This document shows, in pieces, positions 16,520 through 25,002 of a stretch of 64,000 nt of DNA (position 1 is the stretch's first letter; each line of letters begins with the position of its first letter). The stretch is taken from contig NZ_AUXV01000056.1 in assembly GCF_001625575.1 (NCBI RefSeq), positions 124,001 to 188,000 on the forward strand. Reading direction: 5' to 3'. Both the position numbers and the translations under genes were made by a program. The notes below the pieces were generated by a model, which did not search any database, had not been told where the DNA came from, and worked only from the letters and a program-made list of their open reading frames with translations. The DNA comes from Pseudoalteromonas luteoviolacea S2607 (GTDB taxonomy: Bacteria > Pseudomonadota > Gammaproteobacteria > Enterobacterales > Alteromonadaceae).

Positions 16520-19012
16520 ATGGACTTTAGCACTGGTTTGTTAGTCCTGCTTTTTGTGATTTTCGCACTTTTTACAGGGGCATTTGTTCGCCACGTATTA
16601 AAAGGGACACAAGTCCCATACACTGTGGCGCTATTATTACTAGGTATTGTCATAGGCTTACTTCAGCGTGCTGACGTATTTCAATCCCAAGCGCAAGCGT
16701 TTGGTGACAGCCTTGTGCTCATAGCCGATATCGACTCTCACCTATTTCTCTATTTATTTTTGCCCACCCTTATTTTCGAAAGCGCCTTTGCAATGGAAGT
16801 GCACTTATTTAGACGTATGTTTACTCAAATAGCTTTACTAGCCGTACCTGGCCTGATGCTGGCAATTTGGCTAACCGCAGAACTTATCTTTGCGATAACG
16901 CCGGATTCATGGCAATGGAGTTGGGCTGTATGCTTGATGTTTGGCGCACTGATAAGTGCCACAGACCCCGTCGCAGTGGTGGCTTTACTCAAAGAAGTCA
17001 GCTCTCGAAAACGATTAGAAACGTTAATCGAGGGTGAGTCGTTATTAAATGACGGGACGGCAATAGTTTTCTTCTCATTATTTTTTACTTGGGTGACTGC
17101 GACGTTTTCTGGCACCGATATTGGAGGGATCACCTCCCCTTTGCATGTCACTGTTGAGTTCATCAAAGTCGTTTTGGTTGGTTTAATTATCGGATTAGTA
17201 GTTGGTTGGCTATGTATTTTATGGATAGAGCGGGTATTTAACGACCCAATGATTGAAATATCTCTGACCATTGCCGCTGCTTATTCTGTCTTTTTTATCG
17301 CCGAAAATTTCCACGTTTCAGGTGTTGTAGCAGTTGTAACCTTGGCAATTATTTTCGCGAGCATTGGCCGTACCCGTATTAGCCCTGAAGTTGCAGGCTT
17401 TTTGCACCACTTTTGGGAAATGATGGCCCATATGGCCAATACCTTAATATTTTTATTGGTTGGTATCTTAGTCGCTATAAGAGTGCCATTGAATGATGCA
17501 CAAGCATGGCAAATGCTGTTTGTTCTATACGGTGGTATTTTGCTGATTCGTGCCTTTTCAATTGCGGTATTTATGCCTGCGCTAAAAAGACTTGGCATTG
17601 GAATAAACCTCGCTAAAGCTTCTGTACTTTGTTGGGGCGGCCTAAGAGGCGCGGTCTCATTAGCGCTAGCATTAGCCGTCGTCGCCAGTGATGTTATTCC
17701 AAAAGAGATAGGTGATCGTGTGCTCTTTTTATGTGCTGGTATTGTGGTGCTCACGATTATTGTAAATGGCTCTACTATGGGACTGCTACTGAAATTTTTG
17801 GGCCTCAATACTTTACCACCCGCAAAACAAGCGACGGTAGATAAAGCGCAAACCAAAATTAGTGCAGAACTTCACACTATGCTGCCTCAAATGATGACAA
17901 ATGAATTCTTAAAAGGAGCGGATTGGGAAGCCGTCAAGCAAAAGTCTCAGTTAAAGCATGTGGATGAAGTGAAAAATATCGACAAGGTATCTGAACAAGA
18001 ACTTGATGTTGCGTATAAAAGAAGACTGCTCGAAACGGAAAGAAAACACTACTGGACTCAGTTTGAACAAGGAATGCTAAGTAAACAGGCAACTGCAAAG
18101 CTTGTAGAAGCGGTAGAACAAGCGCTAGATGGAGAGCCCTGTATTGGCCCGAGGACATTTATTTACGGCACTTGGCAATTACCCAATTGGCTCGCTCCAA
18201 TAAGAAGTTACCAACGGTTAAACCGACTATTGCTTAAGCTTTATTTTGACAAGCTTGCCCTAGGCTATGATATTGCGCGCGGTTTTATTCATGCTCAAGA
18301 AGCACTAGAAAGCCATGTGCATGCACTTGCGCCAAACCAGCAAGCTGCCCAAGAGGTTATGAACTCTGTACTTGCGAATAAAAAGACCACACTTGAAAAA
18401 ATAGCAGCGCTTCGAGATAGCTTTCCGGAAATAATTCAAGCATTGCAATCGCAAGCCGCAACTCGACTGCTCCTAAACCGTGAACGCGCGGTGATAACTG
18501 AGCAACTCAAACAAGCGGTGCTAGACAAACCTGAGGCACAAAAGCTACTTATGTCGGTTGAAGACAGAATGCAAGCTCTTCAAAATCAAACCATATTTAA
18601 GACGACACAAGAACAACGCTTAGTAAACGACATTCCATGGGCAAGACGCCTTTGCCAACAGACTCGACAGCAGCTGTCTACCTTGATCGAACACAATGTT
18701 TATGAGGCAGGCCAAACAATCTGTGACGCCAATCAGCCACTAAACAAAATTGGTATCGTCAGTAGAGGGAGCATAAAAGAACATTGGACTGTCATTAACG
18801 ACTCAGAACAAAGACATATATGCACAAGCAAAGGGCCTGGAGAGTCCATTGCCCTTCTAACACTGTTTACGGCCACCAGTAAAACGCAATGTGTGAGTGA
18901 AACACCATGCGATGTAATGTGGGTCTCTTGCGATAAGTTAAAACAGCTAATGCAACGAGATAACCAATTAACCCAAGTAATCTGCAAGCTAATGCAAGAT
19001 TATTCTTTATGA
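16520..19012 (+). CDS. NhaP-type Na+(K+)/H+ antiporter with C-terminal cyclic-nucleotide-binding-like domain
   Basis: An 830-residue CPA1-family cation/proton antiporter. The first 430 residues are membrane segments with the family motifs SATDPVAVVALLKE, EGESLLNDGTAIVFF and CWGGLRGAVSLALALAVV. The long cytoplasmic tail is largely helical. From about residue 700 it has a cyclic-nucleotide-monophosphate-binding-like fold (GQTICDANQPLNKIGIVSRG, GPGESIALLTLF). This architecture resembles SOS1/SLC9C-like exchangers and their marine bacterial relatives. Whether cAMP is bound cannot be seen. The likely role is sodium or pH homeostasis. Confidence 0.9.
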   Translation: MDFSTGLLVLLFVIFALFTGAFVRHVLKGTQVPYTVALLLLGIVIGLLQRADVFQSQAQAFGDSLVLIADIDSHLFLYLFLPTLIFESAFAMEVHLFRRMFTQIALLAVPGLMLAIWLTAELIFAITPDSWQWSWAVCLMFGALISATDPVAVVALLKEVSSRKRLETLIEGESLLNDGTAIVFFSLFFTWVTATFSGTDIGGITSPLHVTVEFIKVVLVGLIIGLVVGWLCILWIERVFNDPMIEISLTIAAAYSVFFIAENFHVSGVVAVVTLAIIFASIGRTRISPEVAGFLHHFWEMMAHMANTLIFLLVGILVAIRVPLNDAQAWQMLFVLYGGILLIRAFSIAVFMPALKRLGIGINLAKASVLCWGGLRGAVSLALALAVVASDVIPKEIGDRVLFLCAGIVVLTIIVNGSTMGLLLKFLGLNTLPPAKQATVDKAQTKISAELHTMLPQMMTNEFLKGADWEAVKQKSQLKHVDEVKNIDKVSEQELDVAYKRRLLETERKHYWTQFEQGMLSKQATAKLVEAVEQALDGEPCIGPRTFIYGTWQLPNWLAPIRSYQRLNRLLLKLYFDKLALGYDIARGFIHAQEALESHVHALAPNQQAAQEVMNSVLANKKTTLEKIAALRDSFPEIIQALQSQAATRLLLNRERAVITEQLKQAVLDKPEAQKLLMSVEDRMQALQNQTIFKTTQEQRLVNDIPWARRLCQQTRQQLSTLIEHNVYEAGQTICDANQPLNKIGIVSRGSIKEHWTVINDSEQRHICTSKGPGESIALLTLFTATSKTQCVSETPCDVMWVSCDKLKQLMQRDNQLTQVICKLMQDYSL

Positions 19013-19033
19013 ACAGCTTGAAGCATTTTTATC

Positions 19034-19051
19034 TAGGCTCTTTTGAGCCTA
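19034..19051. terminator. Bidirectional terminator between convergent genes
   Basis: TAGGCTC pairs with GAGCCTA around a TTTT loop, between the antiporter gene (plus) and the YciI-like gene (minus). The flanks are AT-rich. Confidence 0.6.
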
Positions 19052-19082
19052 AATAAACCCAATCGCCATGACACATGAAAAA

Positions 19083-19370
19083 CTACGCAACCAGATGCGC
19101 GTAGTCTTTTGATGCCATAACGGGAGTAAACTCGGTAATTGTGAAGCTTACCGCACCACTTTGTATAAATGGATCTGCATTTAGTACTTTTATCAGTTCT
19201 TCTTTAGTTTCGTGCATAGAAATCAGCACCCCGCCCGTCCTTGGTACTTTTCTGCCGCCAAACATCAGCTTATTTGTTTGATATTCTCGCTCAAGGTATC
19301 GCCTGTGCTGACCTGTTAATTCTGGTGTGACTAAATCCATATTGATAAAACTCATATCTACTAGGAACAT
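19083..19370 (-). CDS. YciI-like family protein
   Basis: A 95-residue ferredoxin-like dimeric protein. ELTGQHRRYLEREYQTNKLM then FGGRK and GGVLISMHETKEELIKVL match the YciI family; DPFIQSGAVSFTITEFTPV is the usual C-terminal part. Relatives are YCII dehydratase-like or muconolactone-isomerase-like; the function is unassigned. GAGGG lies about five bases before ATG 19370. It is divergent from an HxlR regulator gene 88 bases away, which may control it. Confidence 0.85.
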   Translation of the reverse strand: MFLVDMSFINMDLVTPELTGQHRRYLEREYQTNKLMFGGRKVPRTGGVLISMHETKEELIKVLNADPFIQSGAVSFTITEFTPVMASKDYAHLVA

Positions 19371-19458
19371 AATTCCCTCGCTTTTTTAAATTATTAGTAT
19401 AGAGTGCTTCTTATTTCGTAGCGCATCGTACCGCTACTAATTTAGAAGCGCAAGAATT

Positions 19459-19788
19459 ATGACCACACCACTACCAAATAAATCAGTGAGAGGTTCCAGC
19501 TCAGGTGTCGCAATCATGGCGGTATTTGACTTGTTGGGCCGAAAATGGAATATGAGAATTCTATGGGAGCTCCGTTCCAATTCATTGAGCTTTAGAGCAT
19601 TACAAGCGAGATGCGATGGGATGTCTCCATCTGTTTTAAATTCTAGACTTAAACAGTTATCAGAAGCTCAATTGATAATAAGTTCTACACAAGGCTACCA
19701 ACTTACAGAATTAGGTGTGTCTTTAATGACAACCCTAGATCCGTTGCGAAATTGGGCGACCCAATGGGAAAATGAGCTTAAGACATAG
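19459..19788 (+). CDS. HxlR family transcriptional regulator
   Basis: A 109-residue winged helix-turn-helix regulator. VFDLLGRKWNMRILWELRSN followed by LSFRALQARCDGMSPSVLN and SRLKQLSEAQLI is the HxlR core. These regulators often respond to reactive electrophiles through a cysteine; one Cys is present (ARCDG). It is divergent from the YciI-like gene, a common pairing, so that gene is a candidate target. Confidence 0.9.
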   Translation: MTTPLPNKSVRGSSSGVAIMAVFDLLGRKWNMRILWELRSNSLSFRALQARCDGMSPSVLNSRLKQLSEAQLIISSTQGYQLTELGVSLMTTLDPLRNWATQWENELKT

Positions 19789-19926
19789 CCTTTTTTAAAC
19801 TTTGCTTTGTGAAGGAAATAAAATACGGTTCAGAGAATGCGTCTTGAATCCAGCCAACCAATAGCCAAAATGGTTTTAACGAATAAGCCCTTTTGTATGC
19901 GCTACTGGTGGTCTGGTTCAATAGGG

Positions 19927-20172
19927 CTACTTTAAGTTTTTGTCGCGAACCCCTCCATAGCTAAAAAGGCCCAAAAGAAATTTAGGCATGTACCCAGCAA
20001 CGACAATATAAGAAAAAGAAACAGCCCCAACCAACATACCTGAAGCAAATTGCCAATCTAGCACCCCTGTTTCATTAACTGACATTAATAACAAAATTAG
20101 GACTGCCCAACATGGTAATGCCATACACAGTGCGAGTACTCTAAATAACGGGCGGGCTTCATTCGCTTTCAT
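19927..20172 (-). CDS. Small hypothetical membrane protein
   Basis: 81 residues with two hydrophobic segments, about residues 10-31 (VLALCMALPCWAVLILLLMS) and 40-62 (FASGMLVGAVSFSYIVVAGY), and a basic C-terminal tail. No family was recognised. It fills a gap between an HxlR regulator gene and a tautomerase-like gene, has an in-frame ATG at the upstream edge, and nothing overlaps it. Confidence 0.55.
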   Translation of the reverse strand: MKANEARPLFRVLALCMALPCWAVLILLLMSVNETGVLDWQFASGMLVGAVSFSYIVVAGYMPKFLLGLFSYGGVRDKNLK

Positions 20173-20265
20173 GTCTTACCTTATTCATTTCTCATTGAAA
20201 CATTAAATAGGTTAGTAAAATTGCAATCTCAACGCTCATACTTAACCGATAGTGGGAAAAATGTT

Positions 20266-20652
20266 TTATACATTTACGCTGTATTTTAGATCTTTAACTT
20301 CATCACCGGTTATACCTCGAAAGCCCCAACAATGAGCTGGTTGCTCCTTTATAGTAATTTCTATGTCTACAGGTTTGATGCCTAATTTAGCTTCAATATT
20401 TTCGAAAAGCATTTTAATCAAAGCTTTTTTGGTCTCCACTTTTCGACCAGCCATCATGTTGATTTCAATGACCGTATAGGCATCCGTCCTACCACTTGGG
20501 TAGTAGTAATCAGAGCTGTCCATCGGTATAAAACGATGAGCTCGCTTATCTTCTGGCAAGCCTAACACGTGTGTCATTGTAGACTGAATAACATCCGAAA
20601 GCTCTGCTTTGATGGGGTTGAGGTTTTCTGCAATTCCGTATACGACAATCAT
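20266..20652 (-). CDS. Tautomerase-superfamily protein
   Basis: About 128 residues from ATG 20652, chosen because AGGAAG lies six bases upstream; a longer frame from 20709 adds 19 residues of no family likeness. The pattern resembles two fused 4-oxalocrotonate-tautomerase-like beta-alpha-beta units (FIPMDSSDYYYPSGRTDAYT, then VIEINMMAGRKVETKKALIK). Canonical tautomerases expose an N-terminal Pro; here residue 2 is Ile, so Pro-based catalysis is not expected unless the protein is processed differently. Confidence 0.75.
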   Translation of the reverse strand: MIVVYGIAENLNPIKAELSDVIQSTMTHVLGLPEDKRAHRFIPMDSSDYYYPSGRTDAYTVIEINMMAGRKVETKKALIKMLFENIEAKLGIKPVDIEITIKEQPAHCWGFRGITGDEVKDLKYSVNV

Positions 20653-20835
20653 GGTTCTTCCTAGGGTTTCAAGAGCCTTTAAGCTTAGCGAGTAAAGTTT
20701 AATAATCATATTACAAACGGCTCATACCATTACCTTTGTTGAATTGTTCAACGTAGCGGAAAACTAGGCCACTGCAGTAATCCCTTTTTCAAAAACATCA
20801 AACTCAGGAAATGAGATGAAAAACATATCAATTCA

Positions 20836-21195
20836 CTACTCTGAATATAAGGTGCTTTTATATGCCTTTAGCCAATTGCCACAAATTACAAATTTAGGGA
20901 ACGTATACAGTTGTTCCAAAATAATTCGTAAAATGGCATTAGTTGGCCCAGTAAAAGGCTCTGGCGGTAATGATTCTTTGCTATGTCCTATTCCTTGAAC
21001 CACGATAGAGCCCACCATGAGAGACACTGAAATAGCAATCAGAGGGAAACTAAGATTAAATATGCTGAGCACTAACAAGATAACACCCACGATAAAGAAT
21101 GGTACTGCGATAATATGAAGCAGTAAATTGGCACGTGACCTATGATATTTGGCGTAGCCATCCCATTGCCATTCTAAAATTTCTTTAATTGACAT
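20836..21195 (-). CDS. Mpo1-like (DUF962) membrane protein
   Basis: A 119-residue protein of the DUF962/Mpo1 group. WQWDGYAKYHRSRANLLLHI with the conserved His residues, IAVPFFIVGVILL, and GHSKESLPPEPFTGP are the family marks. In yeast Mpo1 is an iron-dependent dioxygenase in fatty-acid alpha-oxidation. Bacterial members are uncharacterised, so that activity is only a possibility. There are two clear membrane segments and the protein is probably monocistronic. Confidence 0.85.
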   Translation of the reverse strand: MSIKEILEWQWDGYAKYHRSRANLLLHIIAVPFFIVGVILLVLSIFNLSFPLIAISVSLMVGSIVVQGIGHSKESLPPEPFTGPTNAILRIILEQLYTFPKFVICGNWLKAYKSTLYSE

Positions 21196-21389
21196 ATTTC
21201 CTCCATGATTTTTACTTAGTTTTTAACTGCAATTATAAACCATTGCAATAGCCCGCTTTAGTCTTGCCGAGCTTACCTTACACTAAATGAAAGCGATTAA
21301 GTCCATGCTATAGCCTATCGTGTGGCTATGTTTGTATTTGTGTTAAGCGACATAGCTGTAAGTTTAAGGCAATAACTTAATCACCAAAC

Positions 21390-21875
21390 TTAGCACTCCT
21401 TTAATTTGCTTATTAATTGTCCCGCAGTATGTTGGCTGTATACCTTTACCCCATGAGCAGAGAGTAATTGAGCTGTCACACCAGATCCAGAAACTTTGTT
21501 GCCTGAAAAAGTACCATCGTAAATTTTTTGGCTGCCGCAAGATGGGCTACCCTCTGCCAATATTGCATAACGAATGTTCTGTGCCTGGCAAAGTCTTAAT
21601 GCTTGCCTAGCGCCTTCTAAAAACTCAGTGGTAACATCAACACCGTCATCGCCTAATACACGTGCTCCCCCCTCAATAACATCACTGCCATAGCCACCTA
21701 TAATCTCAGCGGGCGCTCTCGGGATTGGTAACCCTGCGGATACTTCGGGGCAAAAAATCGCGAGTTCCACATTTAAATCTAGCCACTGTTTGTCGGTTTT
21801 ATCCAAGCATAAGCTGCTGCCGTTATACCGCACTTTATTACCTACCAAGCAAGCACTTACGAATACTTTTTGCAT
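21390..21875 (-). CDS. DUF523 family protein
   Basis: A 161-residue protein matching DUF523. VFVSACLVGNKVRYNGSS at the start, IFCPEVSAGLPIPRAPAEI, and LAEGSPSCGSQKIYDGTFSG are all conserved in the family. The clustered cysteines suggest a metal or thiol-based site; the biological role is not known. A short inverted repeat (ATAGCC/GGCTAT, near 21310-21330) downstream may act as a terminator. Confidence 0.9.
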   Translation of the reverse strand: MQKVFVSACLVGNKVRYNGSSLCLDKTDKQWLDLNVELAIFCPEVSAGLPIPRAPAEIIGGYGSDVIEGGARVLGDDGVDVTTEFLEGARQALRLCQAQNIRYAILAEGSPSCGSQKIYDGTFSGNKVSGSGVTAQLLSAHGVKVYSQHTAGQLISKLKEC

Positions 21876-21969
21876 AAATTACTCCCACGACAAAAACTAA
21901 ATATCATGCGTAGTCTATATCGTTTAAAACAAAAGTGTTTTAAGTGCGACAAAATAAGCTAACCGCTGT

Positions 21970-22650
21970 TTAAAACTGCTTATTTTCACAAGGTAGTGAC
22001 CAAATATCATGGGTTAGATTAAACCTTTCAAAAATTGCTTTGGCTTCTGCTATCGACCATTTTTCCCATTCAGGGTTTAAATGATTACCATACCAAACCT
22101 TGGCAAACTCCCAAACATTGTCGATTGGTTGCACATCACCTTTATTGATTTGATGGCGTTGACACCACTTATCGATTTGCGCTTGCGAATCAAACAATAG
22201 CATTGTGCTGCAAGTGTAAATCACGTTGTCCCACGCAGCTTGCATAGCAATAGGAAAATGTACATACAGGTTTGTTGATGAGAGTTGTCCACCTTTTACT
22301 TCAATAACCACCTGCTGCGATTGAGCACCTAACGTCGTGGTAATAGTCAGATCTCTGTCGAGTAAAAATGCGGCTCCTAACGAGCACCAAGCGCAGTTTC
22401 CCCACCATGAACGTTCACCTGACTCGATGTAAAAATTGGTCGGCGCCGTTGAAAACGGGTGCATTACCCAAACCTCTGAAGAATGAGGGTGCAGCACTAC
22501 CCCGTGTATGTCTTGCAGTGCTTTGAGTGCTGCAATGATTTCCTCCTTTGAACAACTAAAATCTTTCGCAAGCTGCTCAACTTTTGGAGCAGTGCCTGTA
22601 TCGACAAAGCTTTTCATAATAGAAAAATGTAACGTTGAATTGTTTAACAC
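21970..22650 (-). CDS. MerB-like (alkylmercury lyase family) protein
   Basis: About 226 residues. GTG 22650 is the better start because AAGGA lies seven bases upstream; a TTG seven codons earlier is also open. The layout matches organomercurial lyase: an N-terminal winged helix (KVEQLAKDFSCSKEEIIAAL), then GNCAWCSLGAAFLL against AWCALD in MerB, and VIYTCSTMLLFDSQAQIDKW against the second catalytic Cys region. The first catalytic Cys is kept, but the catalytic Asp is Gly here and the second Cys site is shifted. No merA, merR or merT gene is near, so classical mercury resistance is doubtful. Confidence 0.75.
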   Translation of the reverse strand: MLNNSTLHFSIMKSFVDTGTAPKVEQLAKDFSCSKEEIIAALKALQDIHGVVLHPHSSEVWVMHPFSTAPTNFYIESGERSWWGNCAWCSLGAAFLLDRDLTITTTLGAQSQQVVIEVKGGQLSSTNLYVHFPIAMQAAWDNVIYTCSTMLLFDSQAQIDKWCQRHQINKGDVQPIDNVWEFAKVWYGNHLNPEWEKWSIAEAKAIFERFNLTHDIWSLPCENKQF

Positions 22651-22881
22651 TGTGCTTTCCTTTTTAAACAATCATAAACCTCATGATATTTAAACATACA
22701 CACTCTGCCTACAGCTTCAAACATGAAGAAAATTATTATTGAAAGCCTTGATTGGAGTACATATTTATTTCTACTATGGAATATATGATACATATACCAA
22801 TCATTTATTGCATACGTATTCAATAGATTGTTCTGAAAAGAACTATATATTGTAAATCTCATGTAAATGAGAGGCACAATA

Positions 22882-24891
22882 ATGAATAAAATAAAATTCC
22901 CAATCGCTGCAAGTTTTGCTGTACTTGCCTCAACCTGTGCGTATGCGGCTCCAAATAGTACCGGTGCGCCCACCACATTTGTTCACCTTTTTGAATGGTC
23001 ATGGCCAGATGTCGCCAAAGAGTGTGAAACATTTTTAGGTCCTCAAGGTTATGCTGCGGTCCAAGTATCACCACCAAATGAACACATTACAGGCAGTCAA
23101 TGGTGGACTAGATACCAACCAGTGAGTTACCAACTTAAAAGCCGAGGCGGTGATCGCAACGCTTTTGTCGATATGGTTTCTAGATGTAAAGCTGCAGGTG
23201 TAGATATCTATGTTGATGCAGTCATAAACCACATGGCACACGGCAGTGGTACAGGCACTGCTGGCAACACTTTTGGTAATAAGCAATACCCAACTTACAG
23301 CCCCAATGACTTTCACCAAACCTGTGCCATCAATCCAGAAGACTATGGAAACAATGCTTGGCGAGTTCAAAACTGTGAGCTGGTTGGTTTACATGACTTA
23401 GACACCGACACCCCCTACGTACAAACACAACTAGCAAACTTTTTAAACGATTTGCTTTCGGTGGGTGTAGCTGGATTCAGGTTGGACGCAAGCAAACATA
23501 TGCCAGCTTCAGATATTGGCGATATTTTAGCAAAACTAAATAAAGAGTCCGTTGTATTCCAAGAGGTTATCGACCAAGGAAGTGAAGCGATTAAAGCGTC
23601 CGATTACTTCCAAAATGGGTTAGTAACAGAGTTCAAGTACAGCTTAAAACTGAGCGAAACATTTAAAACTGGCAAACTTGCATGGCTTAAGAATTTTGGT
23701 GAGCAATGGGGTTTTATGCCAAGTTACAAAGCCGTCGTATTTACAGATAACCATGACAATCAGCGAGGCCATGGTGGTGCAGGCTCTATCGTTACCTTCC
23801 ACGATGGAAAACTGTATGACCTAGCGAACGTCTTTATGCTGGCATATCCATATGGTTACCCAAAGGTGATGTCTAGTTATGAGTTCAATGGCAACACCGA
23901 TGCGGGTGGCCCAACAGTGCCTGTTCATCAGGGCAGCTCTTTAAACTGTAATGCTCAGCAATGGCAGTGTGAGCACAGAAAACCGCTCATCGCAGGGGCA
24001 ATGCGATTTAGAAATCACACAAACGATAATTGGACTGTTTCAAATTGGTGGGACAATGGTAATAACCAGATTGCTTTCTCTAGAGGCGACCAAGGTTTTG
24101 TTGCCATTAACCGAGAAGCTGCGAATATGTCCGTCAAGCTTCAAACAGGATTAAAGCCAGGCACATACTGCGATGAATTAAGCGGTGGAAAAAATGCAAA
24201 TCAATGCGCAGGAAGAACTGTAGTCGTTGACCAAGATGGAAACGCACAGGTTTCTTTAGGTGCAATGGACGCGATTGCCATTCATCACCAAAGTATTACT
24301 GATGGGCTACCACCAACTGGTGACTGGCAACGCACGGTTGTATTCATTAAGGCCGAAACTCAAAGTGGTCAAGATATGTTTGTGCGTGGAGGTCTGGATC
24401 ACAATGCAGCATCACAACGTGGCGTAAATTGTCAGGTCAACCCTAGCTTATGTCAAATACCAATCAAACACCTTAATCTACGAAATGACACAACTGCGCC
24501 ATGGAAAACAGGTGATCGGTATTTAGATTGGCAAGCTTCAGAAAGTGGTCAGTCAGCGCAAGCACAAGGTACTGCGTTAGATTGGACAACCAACCAGTGG
24601 CCTCTGCAGTGGGGGGATAAAAAGACCTATGACTTACACGGTTTTGGAGAGTCAAGTCTAAACCAATGGGGTCCCCATTACTGGAAGCTAGAGGTCGAAA
24701 TGGATTGCAGTAAAACATACCAAGGTTGGTTTGAGCTCAAAGCCTATGTGAAAAACGGCCAAGGCTGGGAAGATAACATTACACAGCAAAATCGACCTTA
24801 TGCGAGTAATAATCACTTTGCAAAATGTGGCATGCTCAATATGTTTGAATTTGGAAAGCCCACCCACTTTATACAAGCTTTAGCTTTATAA
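22882..24891 (+). CDS. amy: Secreted chloride-dependent alpha-amylase (GH13) with C-terminal domain
   Basis: 669 residues from ATG 22882 (AGAGG eight bases upstream), which I recall as the length of the P. haloplanktis alpha-amylase precursor. Signal peptide MNKIKFPIAASFAVLASTCA then cleavage near AYA. Catalytic residues: Asp202 (GFRLDASKH), Glu228 (VFQEVIDQG), Asp292 (TDNHDNQRG). The chloride ligands Arg200, Asn290 and Lys328 are all conserved. After the catalytic domain, the last 190 residues (from VVFIKAETQSGQDMF) correspond to the C-terminal propeptide associated with secretion of the P. haloplanktis enzyme. It cleaves internal alpha-1,4-glucosidic bonds of starch outside the cell. Confidence 0.96.
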   Translation: MNKIKFPIAASFAVLASTCAYAAPNSTGAPTTFVHLFEWSWPDVAKECETFLGPQGYAAVQVSPPNEHITGSQWWTRYQPVSYQLKSRGGDRNAFVDMVSRCKAAGVDIYVDAVINHMAHGSGTGTAGNTFGNKQYPTYSPNDFHQTCAINPEDYGNNAWRVQNCELVGLHDLDTDTPYVQTQLANFLNDLLSVGVAGFRLDASKHMPASDIGDILAKLNKESVVFQEVIDQGSEAIKASDYFQNGLVTEFKYSLKLSETFKTGKLAWLKNFGEQWGFMPSYKAVVFTDNHDNQRGHGGAGSIVTFHDGKLYDLANVFMLAYPYGYPKVMSSYEFNGNTDAGGPTVPVHQGSSLNCNAQQWQCEHRKPLIAGAMRFRNHTNDNWTVSNWWDNGNNQIAFSRGDQGFVAINREAANMSVKLQTGLKPGTYCDELSGGKNANQCAGRTVVVDQDGNAQVSLGAMDAIAIHHQSITDGLPPTGDWQRTVVFIKAETQSGQDMFVRGGLDHNAASQRGVNCQVNPSLCQIPIKHLNLRNDTTAPWKTGDRYLDWQASESGQSAQAQGTALDWTTNQWPLQWGDKKTYDLHGFGESSLNQWGPHYWKLEVEMDCSKTYQGWFELKAYVKNGQGWEDNITQQNRPYASNNHFAKCGMLNMFEFGKPTHFIQALAL

Positions 24892-24948
24892 GCCATTTAA
24901 ATTAAAAATAGACTGACAGCCAATTAATCTCCCATTGGTTATCAGACC

Positions 24949-24982
24949 AAAGCAACCACGGCAATGCTATGGTTGCTTTTTT
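24949..24982 (+). terminator. Rho-independent terminator after the alpha-amylase gene
   Basis: AAAGCAACCA pairs with TGGTTGCTTT around an 11-base loop, and the plus strand continues TTTTTTA. It could also serve the convergent methionine synthase gene. Confidence 0.85.
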
Positions 24983-25002
24983 ATCATTAGAAATAGGCAA
25001 GG

